Both the position numbers and the translations under genes were made by a program. Positions 17,710 to 28,109 of a stretch of DNA of 64,000 bases are shown here, piece after piece (within the stretch, counting starts at the first letter, position 1; the number at the start of each line of letters is the position of its first letter). The notes below the pieces were generated by a model that was not told the origin of the DNA, did not search any database, and worked only from the letters and a program-made list of their open reading frames with translations. The stretch is from Polyangium fumosum (lineage in GTDB: Bacteria; Myxococcota_A; Polyangia; Polyangiales; Polyangiaceae): the NCBI RefSeq assembly GCF_005144585.1, contig NZ_SSMQ01000049.1, positions 31,932 to 95,931 on the forward strand, given 5' to 3'.

Positions 17710-19677
17710 TTACTCCTCGTTGGAGCGGAGCTTGGCGAGAACGCTGAGGTCTTCGAGGGTCGAGGTGTCGCCGGTGGTCTCGCGCCCGCTGGCCACGTCC
17801 TTCAGGAGGCGCCGCATGATCTTGCCGCTCCTCGTCTTCGGCAGCGCGTCGGCGAAGCGGATCTGATCCGGCCGGGCGAACTTGCCGATCTCCTGGCCGA
17901 CGTGATTCGCGAGCTTGGTCGCGAGCTCCGGATTCGCTGAAAAGCCGGGGCGCAGCGAGACGAAGACCACGAGCGCCTGGCCCTTGAGGTCGTCCGGCCG
18001 GCCGACCGCGGCCGCCTCGGCCACGGCCGGATGCGAGACGAGCGTGCTCTCGATCTCCGCGGTGCCGATGCGATGTCCGGCGACGTTCAGGACATCGTCG
18101 ATGCGGCCGACGACCCAGTAGTAGCCGTCCTCGTCACGTCGCGCGCCGTCGCCCGTGAAGTAGCAGCCCTCGATGTCGCTGAAGTACTGCTTGCGGAAGC
18201 GCTCGTCGTCGCCCCACACGGTGCGCAGCATCGACGGCCACGGGCGCTTGAGGACGAGCATGCCGCCCGCGTTCGCGCCGACGCTCGTGCCTTCCTTGGT
18301 CACGACGTCCGGCACCACGCCGAACATCGGGAGGCCCGTCGATCCGGGCTTCGCCGCGGCCGCGCCGGGCAGGGTCGTCATGAGGATCGAGCCCGTCTCC
18401 GTTTGCCACCACGTGTCGACGATGGGGCAACGCTCGCCGCCGATGTTCTTGTGGTACCAGATCCACGCCTCGGGGTTGATCGGCTCGCCGACGGAGCCGA
18501 GCAGGCGCAGGCTCGAAAGATCGCTCTTCTTCGGCCAGTCGTCGCCTTGGCGCATGAAGGCGCGGATCGCGGTCGGCGCGGTGTAGAGGATGGTCACGCC
18601 GTGCCGCTCGATGAGGCGCCAGAAGCGGCCCCAGTCGGGGAAGTTCGGCGCGCCTTCGTAGAGCAGACACGTCGCGCCGTTCGAGAGCGGGCCGTAGACG
18701 ATGTAGCTGTGCCCGGTCACCCAACCGACGTCGGCCGTGCACCAGTAGACGTCGTCGTCGCGCAGGTCGAAGACGTACTTCGTGGTGACGTGCGTGCCGA
18801 CGAGATACCCCGCGGTCGTGTGAAGCACGCCCTTCGGTTTGCCCGTCGATCCCGAGGTGTAGAGGATGAAGAGCGGGTGCTCGGCGTCGACGATCGTCGC
18901 CTCGCGGCGCGCGTGTCCGTTCGGATCGACGATGTCGTGCCACCACACGTCGCGCCCCTCGACCATCGTCACGGGGCACTTCTCGGCGCCGAGGTGACGC
19001 AGCACGACGGTCTTCTGCACGCTCGCCGATTGCGGCTGCGCGAGCGCCTTGTCGACCGTCGACTTCAGCTCGAGCACGTGGCCGCGCCGGTAGCCGCCGT
19101 CCTGCGTGATGACGACCTTCGCCTGGCAGTCGTGCACGCGGTCGCGGATCGCGTCCGCCGCGAAGCCGCCGAAGATCACGGTGTGCACGGCGCCGAGGCG
19201 CGCACACGCGAGCATCGCCACCGCGACCTCGGGCACCATGCCCATGTAGATCGCCACGCGGTCGCCCTTCTCCACGCCGAGCTTCGCGAGCGCGTCGGCG
19301 AAGAGCACGGTCTCGCGGTAGAGCTGCGCGTACGTGAGCGTGCGCGTCTCGCCGTACTCGCCCTCCCAGATGATCGCTGCCTTGTTCCGCGTCGGCGTCG
19401 ACATGTGCCGATCGAGACAGCTCTCCGAGACGTTGAGCGTCGCGCCCTGGAACCACTTCGCGTGCGGGAGGTTCCATTCGACCGTCTGCGTCCACGGCGT
19501 GCGGAAGACGAGATCCTTTGCCTCGCGACGCCAGAACGTGTCCGGATCGTCGAGGCTTTCGCGGTAGAGCGCGTCGTAGGCCTCACGCGAGGTGATGCGC
19601 GCGCGCGCGGCAAACTCGGCCGGCGGATCGAACCGGCGCGTCTCCTTGAGCAAGCTGGTGATGGCTTCGTTCGACAT
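17710..19677 (-). CDS. acs: Acetyl-CoA synthetase
   Basis: The 655-residue enzyme (E. coli Acs is 652) joins acetate, ATP and CoA to acetyl-CoA through acetyl-AMP. Motifs of the ANL superfamily are all present: the P-loop [29 protein letters not shown], the [10 protein letters not shown]5 motif, [20 protein letters not shown] (A7/A8 hinge), and the C-terminal [11 protein letters not shown] with the Lys that is acetylated in Acs enzymes. The start at 19677 is supported by GGGAGG 5 nt upstream. It stands alone between unrelated genes. A small hairpin at 17653-17668 lies downstream. Confidence 0.95.
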   Translation of the reverse strand: MSNEAITSLLKETRRFDPPAEFAARARITSREAYDALYRESLDDPDTFWRREAKDLVFRTPWTQTVEWNLPHAKWFQGATLNVSESCLDRHMSTPTRNKAAIIWEGEYGETRTLTYAQLYRETVLFADALAKLGVEKGDRVAIYMGMVPEVAVAMLACARLGAVHTVIFGGFAADAIRDRVHDCQAKVVITQDGGYRRGHVLELKSTVDKALAQPQSASVQKTVVLRHLGAEKCPVTMVEGRDVWWHDIVDPNGHARREATIVDAEHPLFILYTSGSTGKPKGVLHTTAGYLVGTHVTTKYVFDLRDDDVYWCTADVGWVTGHSYIVYGPLSNGATCLLYEGAPNFPDWGRFWRLIERHGVTILYTAPTAIRAFMRQGDDWPKKSDLSSLRLLGSVGEPINPEAWIWYHKNIGGERCPIVDTWWQTETGSILMTTLPGAAAAKPGSTGLPMFGVVPDVVTKEGTSVGANAGGMLVLKRPWPSMLRTVWGDDERFRKQYFSDIEGCYFTGDGARRDEDGYYWVVGRIDDVLNVAGHRIGTAEIESTLVSHPAVAEAAAVGRPDDLKGQALVVFVSLRPGFSANPELATKLANHVGQEIGKFARPDQIRFADALPKTRSGKIMRRLLKDVASGRETTGDTSTLEDLSVLAKLRSNEE

Positions 19678-19793
19678 GCGTCCTCCCGAGGCGGACGCGG
19701 AGGATACCGCCGCGCACGCACGAACCAAGACAAGGATCGCGTCCTAGCTTTGCCCGGGTTCGATCGCTCGCGACGCAGCCGCGACGCACGGCG

Positions 19794-21154
19794 TCACCAA
19801 CCGCCGAGGCCCACGCGCGCGCCGAGGCCCAGGGTCACGCGCGGGTCGGCGAGCTCGACCTCGGCCGTGTCGGTCCCGCCGAGCAGGAGCGTCTGCTGCG
19901 CGGCGAGGCCGACCAGGACGCCGCTCCAGTCGAGCTCGAAGCCCGTGTCGAGGTTGATGAAGGCGACGCCGCCGGGGCTCTCGCCGCTGCCGAGCCAGTT
20001 GTACGCGAGGCCGCCGCCGATCGTGGCGACGAACCGCGCCTTGCGCCCGGGGCTCATGAGCCGCACGCCGCCGCCGAAGCGCGCCGAGTTCAGGCGGACC
20101 GTGCTGTCGCCGCTCTTCGTGGCGATGGGGTTGTTCGCGTAGTCGAAGATGAACTCGAGCCCGATCGGCGTGGAGATCCGGTAGCCGAGCCGCGCGCCGA
20201 CCATGCCGCCCGCGCCCTCCTCGCCGAGCATCAGGAAGACGCCGCCCGTCGCGTTCGCGTACGCCCCGCGGAGGGGCGGCTCCGGCGGCTTCGCGATCTT
20301 GGGCGGCGGCGGAGGCGGGGTCGGGAGCGAGCGCGGCACGGCGATGGGCACACCGCCGACGTCGGGACGAACCTCCTGCGCTTTGCCGGCCACGACGAGC
20401 ACCTGGAACGCGTACTCGGGGCCGCCCTGCCGATACATCTGCACGAGGTGCGTCCCCGGCTCGACGAGGCCGGCCCACTGCCCGAGCGCGAGCGGCACTT
20501 GATCGATCGCGATGGCCATCTCGGGGTCGTCCGTCTTCACGACGACCCACCCCTTGTTCGGCACGAGCGCGAGCTTGACGACCTTGTCCTGGTCCTTGCT
20601 CGTGATCGTGATCGTCTCCTCGGCGTCCTCGTACCCCTCGGCGCGCGCGCCGATGCGGTGCCGACCCGGGCCGAGCGGCAGCGGTTTGTCCGCGGTGCCG
20701 GGGGGCTGCGGCTCGTCGTCGACGAGGAGCACGGCGTGGGACGGCGAGAGCTCGACCTTCACGTACCCGATGAGCGCGCGCATCTCGGCGATCGCGCTCT
20801 CGGCGGCGGCTTTGTCCTCGGGCTCCATCGTGTCCGCGTGCTTGCGGAGCGCGAGCTCGAGGGCGGCGATGGCCTTCGGGTATGCGAAGAGGCTCTTGTG
20901 CGCGAGCGCGATGTTGACGAGCGGGCTCGCGCGCGGGCGTTCGGCGTAAGCGGCCTCGAACTCCACGACGGCGGCGGCGAAGTTGCCGTCGCCGTAGAGC
21001 TTCACGCCGTTCGCCATGTGCTGCTTGTACGCGTCGGAGAGCGGCGCGTTTTCGGCCTTGGGCTCCCCGGCCGCGACGGCATCGGGCGCGATCGTGGCGA
21101 GCGCGATCGTGATGGCGAGGGCCGCGTGGGACCTGGATCGACCGAGGAGCGAGC

Positions 21155-21158
<4 letters not shown>
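19794..21158 (-). CDS. Secreted TPR/PEGA-domain protein with C-terminal outer-membrane-like barrel
   Basis: This 454-residue protein has a signal peptide (ALAITIALATIAPDAVAA) and TPR helices (about 40-115; GNFAAAVVEFEAAYAERPRA). Two PEGA-like beta repeats follow (about 130-280; PGRHRIGARAEGYEDAEETI and EPGTHLVQMYRQGG), then a Pro-rich linker. A Gly-rich beta C-terminal region (about 320-454) ends LGLGARVGLGGW, whose alternating pattern and terminal aromatic residue resemble an outer-membrane beta-barrel. The start overlaps the stop of the kinase gene upstream (ATGA), so the two are coupled. It is probably an envelope component whose state is linked to the kinase. Confidence 0.72.
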
Positions 21159-22672
<1,514 letters not shown>

Positions 22673-22791
22673 CGAGGCCGGGTCGACCTCGTCCCCCCAT
22701 GGACGAGTGAACGAGAGAAAACCTTCGGCCGATCGGGCCGAGCTTATCACCGCTCCCCCGGGGCGTGCACGATCTCGACGAAACGGCGTCT

Positions 22792-23094
22792 CTAACGAGG
22801 CAGCGGCGACAGATCCGGCGGGGGGGTCTCGCCGAGCAACGCGTCGAGCTTTCCGTTTTGATCGAGCGCGGCCACGTCCGTAAATCCGCCCACGGGGCGG
22901 CTGTTGATGAACACCTGCGGCACCGTGCGCTGGCCCGTGGCCTCCGAGAGCCAGCGGCGGAGGTCGGGCCGTGTGTCGACGTCGATTTCCTCGAAGCGTA
23001 CGTTCTTCCGAGAAAGCAAGGCTTTCGCGCGCTGGCAGTAGGGGCACCAAGGGGTCGTGTAGACGGCGACGTCGGCTGGCATGATGCTGGACAT
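22792..23094 (-). CDS. Glutaredoxin
   Basis: The 100-residue protein has a thioredoxin fold with the dithiol active site WCPYC (residues about 15-19), the conserved TVPQVFINSRPVGGF segment with cis-Pro, and a C-terminal helix DVAALDQNGKLDALL. It should reduce disulphides or glutathione-mixed disulphides in the cytoplasm. Starts at 23094 (MSSIMPADV) or 23082 (MPADV) are both possible, and neither has a strong ribosome-binding site. The C-terminus is extended by a Pro-rich tail of about 15 residues. Confidence 0.88.
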   Translation of the reverse strand: MSSIMPADVAVYTTPWCPYCQRAKALLSRKNVRFEEIDVDTRPDLRRWLSEATGQRTVPQVFINSRPVGGFTDVAALDQNGKLDALLGETPPPDLSPLPR

Positions 23095-23353
23095 TTCGGT
23101 TCTACCAGCGACGAGCGCAAGGGGTGGATGCGTGCTCGGTCGGTTGGTGGACGGATGGAGGGGGTGGGGGGACGAGGGGTCGCTGGGGGAAGCGAGGGGG
23201 CGGCGGGCCGGTGGTTGTGTGAGCAACGCAGGGGCTCGACGACCTCGTTCGTGTCGCTTCACCTGGCAAGGTCGAGGGCATCTTTGGCGGCGACGAGCTT
23301 GTCCGTGGTGCGGACCCCCAGTACGTCTGGGCCTCGGAGCACAGAGAGGTGTC

Positions 23354-25411
23354 ATGAAGCCGCCGATGTTCCAGCTAGAAACGGACGGAGATCCGCAGGA
23401 GGCCGTGGCGCAGGTCTACCGTGCCGCGGGCTTCGAGGTCGAGCGGCGCGTCGGCGATGCGCCTGGCACGGTCGAATGGTTTGCTTCTTCCACGGGGTTT
23501 CCCCGCGTGCGCACCTACTTCCGGGTCTTGCCGAAGGTCCCCGAGGACCTCGCACGTGAACTCGCGGAACTCACCGCCATTTGCCAGGTCACCGCTTCCG
23601 ACCGCGCGATCGGGATCGTGCTGGAGGGCGAGTTGCCCGAGGGCTACGAGCCCAACCTCGCCACGGCGACGTCCGCGGCCCTGATCACCATCCGGCAATG
23701 GGTGCTGGAGGTCACGGGTATCGCAACCAAAGCGAGAGAGCTCGTCCGTACGATGGACGCGGCTGCGGCAGGCCTCTACTTCCCCCGGAGAGCGCGGCTC
23801 GCATCGGGCGAGGAGGTGGACGCGGATGTGTTCATCGCTCGCTGGGCAGACGAGTCGGTCGACTCCACACTCATCGTTGTCGGACCAGGGAAGAGGACGA
23901 CGGTGTCCCATGCCGCATGGAGCCTCGCTCGTCGGTTCGAGGAGCGGCCGGACGTCGTGACTCCGCCCATCATGTCGTACGCGGGTGAACGGTCTTTTCA
24001 CCTGCCCAGCGTCGTGGTCGTGGCGGACGCCAGGCATTACGACCGCCCACCGCCCACGCGTAGCCTGCTGTATTGGAGCGATCGTAGCGACAAGACCCTG
24101 CTCACGGCGCCTGGCATCGTCGTGCTGCGGTTGCTACCGCCCCGCGCAGACGAGATCGAGCGTTGGTTCGAGCGGCATCTCGAACCACGCCCGTCCTTCG
24201 ATCGCTTCCTCGCGGCGCGCAGGACCAGCAAGGACTTCGCTGATCTCTCGAATGTCCTCGGAAACCTCGTGCTCCTGCGGGACACGATCCGTGCCCTGCC
24301 GACCCCTGCCTCCGATGCGACGCCCATCGAGGCATGGATCGTCGTGGTGGCCGCTGCTCATGTCGGCCAGGTGGCGTCGACCGTATCGCAGGATTGGGGT
24401 CGTGACCGCGCCAGCGCCTCCGATCTCGAGGATCTCGCCCTGGAGCAGTTTGCGATCGGCAAAGCAGCGTCCCGAAGGTTCCTGCTTCCTTGGGAATCCT
24501 ATGGCTGGTTGGACCGGGAAGGCGAGCTCTTCTCCAACCAGCTCGTCATGCACTTCTTCCTCGCCCGGAAGATCGTCCGCGAGGTCCGCGCTGGTCACGA
24601 CGACGTGCTCCTTCGGTACCAGTTCCCTCGGGAGGTCTTTCTCTTCCTGACCGTCATCGCACCGGACGTCGCCGCACGGCTCACGGACAGCGCCGTCGCC
24701 GGCATGGAGCAGCGGATCCGCGAGGAGGCCGAGCGCATCGCGCAGCTCGGGTTCGCGCATCGGCTCAATCGTCCGGTCGGCGCGATGCGCCAGCACCTCG
24801 GCGAGATCCGTGACGCGCTCGACAAGGAGCAACGAGCATCGCTCGCGCGTCCCTTCGCCAGACTCGAAGAGGAGATCGACTACATCGAGCGGCTCACCGA
24901 AAAGACACGTATCTGGGAGGCAGGGCCCACGGGCACCAAGGCGAACGTCGTGCTCCGTCCGCTCGTCGAGGACGAACTCGCGCCCCTCACACGACGCTAC
25001 ACGGAGGTCGATACGCTCGTCGAGGTCCCGAGCGAGCTCCACGTCGAGGCGATCTCCGACGCGCTCCACGAGACGCTGCACTGCCTCCTCGAAAACGCCT
25101 TTCACGCGGTCCTGTGCAGCACGCGGGCGACGGTTCGAAGGATCGTGGTCTCGGGGAGTCGCACGGGCGACGTGATCCGCCTGGAGATCCGCGACAGCGG
25201 CGACGGCGTGAACTCCGGCGACCGCGATCGCATCTTCGAACCGTTCAACACGAACAAGACGGGCGGCGCCGGCAAGCCTCGCGGCACGGGCCTCGGTCTT
25301 GCGATCGCCAAGCGCTTCGTGGAAAGGATGGGGGGCCGGATCGGCCTAGATCCTGCGCACGAGGAGACCTGCTTCTTCATCGAGCTGGTCGCGGGCAAGG
25401 AGGACGGATGA
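23354..25411 (+). CDS. Large sensor histidine kinase with degenerate Mrr-like and NACHT-like N-terminal region
   Basis: The 685-residue protein ends in a full kinase core. The phospho-acceptor box is GFAHRLNRPVGAM with His469, the N box is LLENAFHAV (Asn581), G1 is IRDSGDGV, the F box is RIFEPFNTNKTGG, and G2 is GTGLGLAIAKRF. The first 130 residues (AVAQVYRAAGFEVERRV, later SDRAIGIVLEGELPEGYEP) look like an Mrr-type restriction fold, but the D and E-x-K catalytic residues are absent. Residues about 140-440 follow the layout of a NACHT NTPase: a strand leading to VVGPGKRTTVSHAAWSLARR in place of Walker A, VVVVADARHYD, and then helices ending LFSNQLVMHFFLARKIV. The P-loop is not canonical, so this part may only sense ligands. 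GAGAGG precedes ATG 23354. The stop overlaps the next start (ATGA). No membrane helix is seen, so it is cytoplasmic. Confidence 0.75.
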   Translation: MKPPMFQLETDGDPQEAVAQVYRAAGFEVERRVGDAPGTVEWFASSTGFPRVRTYFRVLPKVPEDLARELAELTAICQVTASDRAIGIVLEGELPEGYEPNLATATSAALITIRQWVLEVTGIATKARELVRTMDAAAAGLYFPRRARLASGEEVDADVFIARWADESVDSTLIVVGPGKRTTVSHAAWSLARRFEERPDVVTPPIMSYAGERSFHLPSVVVVADARHYDRPPPTRSLLYWSDRSDKTLLTAPGIVVLRLLPPRADEIERWFERHLEPRPSFDRFLAARRTSKDFADLSNVLGNLVLLRDTIRALPTPASDATPIEAWIVVVAAAHVGQVASTVSQDWGRDRASASDLEDLALEQFAIGKAASRRFLLPWESYGWLDREGELFSNQLVMHFFLARKIVREVRAGHDDVLLRYQFPREVFLFLTVIAPDVAARLTDSAVAGMEQRIREEAERIAQLGFAHRLNRPVGAMRQHLGEIRDALDKEQRASLARPFARLEEEIDYIERLTEKTRIWEAGPTGTKANVVLRPLVEDELAPLTRRYTEVDTLVEVPSELHVEAISDALHETLHCLLENAFHAVLCSTRATVRRIVVSGSRTGDVIRLEIRDSGDGVNSGDRDRIFEPFNTNKTGGAGKPRGTGLGLAIAKRFVERMGGRIGLDPAHEETCFFIELVAGKEDG

Positions 25412-26382
25412 GTGACGCTGCGAAGCGGATCCTGCTCGTCGAGGACGACGATCAGAACGCGGAAGACTACACGGACTGGCTGAAGACCGCCGGCTACGAG
25501 GTCGAGCGCGCCCGCGCCGCCGAGGACGGCCTCACGCTCGCCGAATCGTTCCGCCCGGACGTCGTCGTCCTCGACCTCCAGATCCCTTCTCAGCCGGGGC
25601 GGACCGACGAGGACACGCGGTTCGGGCTCGCCACGCTCGAAGGGCTCATCCACGCCGATCCGTTCCGGCCCGTCGTGATCGCCACCGCGCACAAGAACAA
25701 CCCCGAGCTCATGCGCGAGATCATGCAGCGCACGCGGGGCGGTCAGTTCCTCTTCAAGAGCGAGCGCGATCTGAAGGGCGCTTTGCTCCGCTCGGTCGTG
25801 CTCGCACTCGCGAGCCCTGTCTACGTCGGGAGCCGCGCGGTTCGCGCGTTCGAGGCCCTCGTCGAAAAGAACGAGAAGGAGGACAAGTACCGCGACTTCT
25901 TGAAGAAGAACTGGCGCATCCTGCTCGGCCCGAAATATCGCGACTGCCGCTCCCCACACGAGGTCGGTCGCGGCGCCGAGGTCGATCTGCTCTTCGTCCG
26001 GCATGACGGCTTTCCGGACCTCTGGGAGCTGAAGCGCCCCGATCAGCCGGTGTTCAAGGCGTACAACAACGGTCGCCTCCACCAGAGCGAGGAGTGCTCC
26101 CGCGCGGTCGGTCAGGTCATCGAGTACCTCGATCTGGCCGAGAAGCAGCCCTCCGGTCCGAACAGCTACGAGGTGCAGCGCGGGATCCGCGTCGACCTCA
26201 ACCGACCGCGCGGATACGTGGTCATCGGCCGGCGCAAGGACGAGCGCGAGCGCGACCGCCTCGCCTTGGAAAACAGCTTCCTCGCCGGGATCACCATCCT
26301 CACGTACGACGACCTGCTCGAAGGCGCGCGGGAGGTGCTGACCTTCCTGCGCGACTACAGAAACGGGGACGCAGGGACCTGA
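25408..26382 (+). CDS. Response regulator fused to a Shedu (DUF4263) nuclease domain
   Basis: This 324-residue protein has a receiver domain in residues 1-125: acidic pocket VEDDD, phospho-acceptor Asp56 in VVLDLQIP, Thr near 93 in VIATAHKNN, and the Lys of FLFKSE. A linker helix follows, then a Shedu-type PD-(D/E)xK nuclease (about 155-310): GAEVDLLFV with Glu191/Asp193, LWELKRP with Glu207 and Lys209, and a later Q...Y motif in AVGQVIEYL. Shedu proteins are known antiphage nucleases. Here the usual sensor part is replaced by a receiver, so nuclease activity is probably switched by phosphorylation from the kinase encoded just upstream. AAGGAGG precedes the ATG, which overlaps the kinase stop by 4 bp. 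Confidence 0.82.
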   Translation: MSDAAKRILLVEDDDQNAEDYTDWLKTAGYEVERARAAEDGLTLAESFRPDVVVLDLQIPSQPGRTDEDTRFGLATLEGLIHADPFRPVVIATAHKNNPELMREIMQRTRGGQFLFKSERDLKGALLRSVVLALASPVYVGSRAVRAFEALVEKNEKEDKYRDFLKKNWRILLGPKYRDCRSPHEVGRGAEVDLLFVRHDGFPDLWELKRPDQPVFKAYNNGRLHQSEECSRAVGQVIEYLDLAEKQPSGPNSYEVQRGIRVDLNRPRGYVVIGRRKDERERDRLALENSFLAGITILTYDDLLEGAREVLTFLRDYRNGDAGT

Positions 26383-26409
26383 CGAGGCCGGGGATGTGCG
26401 CGAGGGCTC

Positions 26410-26795
26410 GGCGAAGCGCCAAGCGAGGGTCGGACGAGGTCAGGTGGCGAAAGGCGAAGCGCCAAGCACGGGGGAGCAGAGCCAAGCGGGGGCTCGGCGA
26501 ATCGCCACGGACCGTTCCTTCGCGCCAGGGTCGTGCTTGGCGAAGCGCCAAGGAGAGGTCGGGAGGGCCGGTCGCCGGGATGGCGACGCGCCAAGGAGAG
26601 GTCGGAACAGGTCGAACGGTGCTTGGCGCAGCGCCAAGGAGGCGTCAGAGAACTCCGGGGTGCGCTTGGCGCAGCGCCGAAGAAACGTCCGAGGACGCCC
26701 GGGTGCGCTTGGCGCAGCGCCAGGGAGGCGCGAGGGCTCCCGAGGGTTGCTTGGCGATGCGCCGAGCGCCTCCGAGGGGGCTCGGGGATGTCAGG
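26410..26795. repeat. Array of nine palindromic units with 43-bp period
   Basis: The 490-bp gap between the Shedu gene and the ATPase gene is filled by nine copies of a short palindrome, GGCGNAGCGCC, mostly extended to CTTGGCG-NAG-CGCCAAG. They start at 26410, 26453, 26496, 26539, 26582, 26625, 26668, 26711 and 26753. Every step is 43 bp except the last, which is 42. The roughly 25 bp between palindromes vary, but neighbouring ones partly match (GAGAGGTCGG in units 4 and 5; GGGTGCGCTT before units 7 and 8). Since 43 is not a multiple of three it is unlikely to be coding. On RNA each unit would form a 7-8 bp hairpin. Confidence 0.85.
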
Positions 26796-26873
26796 ACCGA
26801 GCGACGGCGGCGCCTATCCAGACCATGACGGGATCCGCTACCCTGCGACCGCCCTTTGGGGGAAGGGGAAGCC

Positions 26874-28109
26874 ATGGGCGAATACCAGGACGACGAGCTG
26901 AGTGCGGACAGCGAAGACGAGGTCGGGATGCTCACGGACGTTCCCCTGCCTCGCATCGAGCGCATCGAGATCAGCGGGTATCGACCGTTCTCGACGTTCG
27001 TTGCTTCTCCGGGTCCGCTCACCGTGCTCATCGGCGCGAATGCGTCGGGCAAGTCGAGCCTCTTCGATGCGCTGCGGCTCCTCACGTATGCCGCGCAAAG
27101 CCCACTGCCGCCGGAAATCGATCCGCGACTCGGCACTTCGGCGGCCTTGTTCCACGCAGGGGGGCCCCCTCGAATCGATCTCGGGATCCGCACGCAGCTC
27201 GCGGGGCGATCGCTGCGTTACGAGGTGAGCGTGGAGGGACCCGTGGGGACACCACGGATCGCGAGGGAGCTTCTCGCCACGGCGCCGACGGATCCCGAGG
27301 CGAAGCCCCACGCATTCCTCGACTTTCACTACGGCACGGGTCGCGTCGCCGCGAGCGAGGATGCCGTCCGAACGCCGCAGTGGACGATGTCCCCGAACGA
27401 GCTCGCCCTTCGCCGCGCCTTGTTCCCGGATCTCGACGTTCCTGCGAAGTTCCAGGGGTTCGTTTCGTCGTGGCGGTTCTACGGAGACATCGACGTCTCG
27501 CCCGGGGCGGCGACGCGGCGACCTGCGTACGTCGATGAATTCGCGGTGCCAGCCGAGGACGGGGGGAACCTCAGCGCCGTGCTGAGTTCGCTGTTCCTCG
27601 AGCATCCCGACGCGTGGGGCGAACTCGAAACAGCGCTTCGATCTGCCATCCCCGGCTTTGAATCCATCACGGTAAAGCCCCGCGGCGCCAAGGGGATGGT
27701 CATCGGCGTGTGGCGTGAGCGCGGTGTGAAAGACGAGCTCACGCTGGTCGATCTGTCCGACGGGACGCTGCGATTGCTCTGGTGGCTCGCGCTCGCGTTC
27801 TCACCGAAGCTGCCGCCCGTCGTGTGCATCGACGAGCCCGAACTCGGGCTACATCCGCGTGTGCTGCCCATCCTGGCGGGCGCGTTCAAGCTGGCATCGG
27901 CGCGCTCGCAGCTCCTCATCGCCACACACTCGCCGCACTTCCTCTCGCAGTTCGAGCTCGAAGACATCGCGGTCATGCGCAAGGAGGACGGGCGCGCGAG
28001 GTTCGTGCGTCCTGCGACGAGCGATGCGCTTCGGCGCGAGGTCGCGGAGATCGGGGGCGAGGCGATCGCCAAGCTGTTCCTGAGCGAGGAGCTCGAGGTC
28101 CTGCCGTGA
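26874..28109 (+). CDS. OLD/RloA-type AAA (ABC-fold) ATPase, probable defence protein
   Basis: The 411-residue protein has the split ABC-type ATPase of the OLD/RloA/AAA_15-21 group. Walker A is IGANASGKSSLFDALRLLTY (about residue 57), a signature-like segment is LVDLSDGTLRLLWWLAL, Walker B is PVVCIDEPELGLHP, and the switch His is in LLIATHSPHFLSQF. No TOPRIM domain is fused at its C-terminus. Instead the next gene, overlapping by 4 bp (GTGA), encodes a TOPRIM-like protein. Such ATPase/TOPRIM pairs (for example PARIS AriA/AriB) are phage-sensing abortive systems. ATG 26874 is chosen for its GGGGGAAGGGGAA upstream. Confidence 0.85.
   Translation: MGEYQDDELSADSEDEVGMLTDVPLPRIERIEISGYRPFSTFVASPGPLTVLIGANASGKSSLFDALRLLTYAAQSPLPPEIDPRLGTSAALFHAGGPPRIDLGIRTQLAGRSLRYEVSVEGPVGTPRIARELLATAPTDPEAKPHAFLDFHYGTGRVAASEDAVRTPQWTMSPNELALRRALFPDLDVPAKFQGFVSSWRFYGDIDVSPGAATRRPAYVDEFAVPAEDGGNLSAVLSSLFLEHPDAWGELETALRSAIPGFESITVKPRGAKGMVIGVWRERGVKDELTLVDLSDGTLRLLWWLALAFSPKLPPVVCIDEPELGLHPRVLPILAGAFKLASARSQLLIATHSPHFLSQFELEDIAVMRKEDGRARFVRPATSDALRREVAEIGGEAIAKLFLSEELEVLP

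Noticed and set aside
23095..23353. Gene or regulatory RNA in the gap between glutaredoxin and the histidine kinase
   Set aside because: The 259 bp are G-rich low-complexity sequence. I could not support a small gene, hairpin array or promoter there.
26410..26795. CRISPR array
   Set aside because: The constant part is only 11-17 bp and itself degenerate, the spacers partly resemble each other, and no cas gene is in the window.
26396..27538. Protein-coding frame through the palindrome array
   Set aside because: The 43-bp period breaks frame at each unit, the frame runs over the start of the ATPase gene, and the translation is low-complexity.
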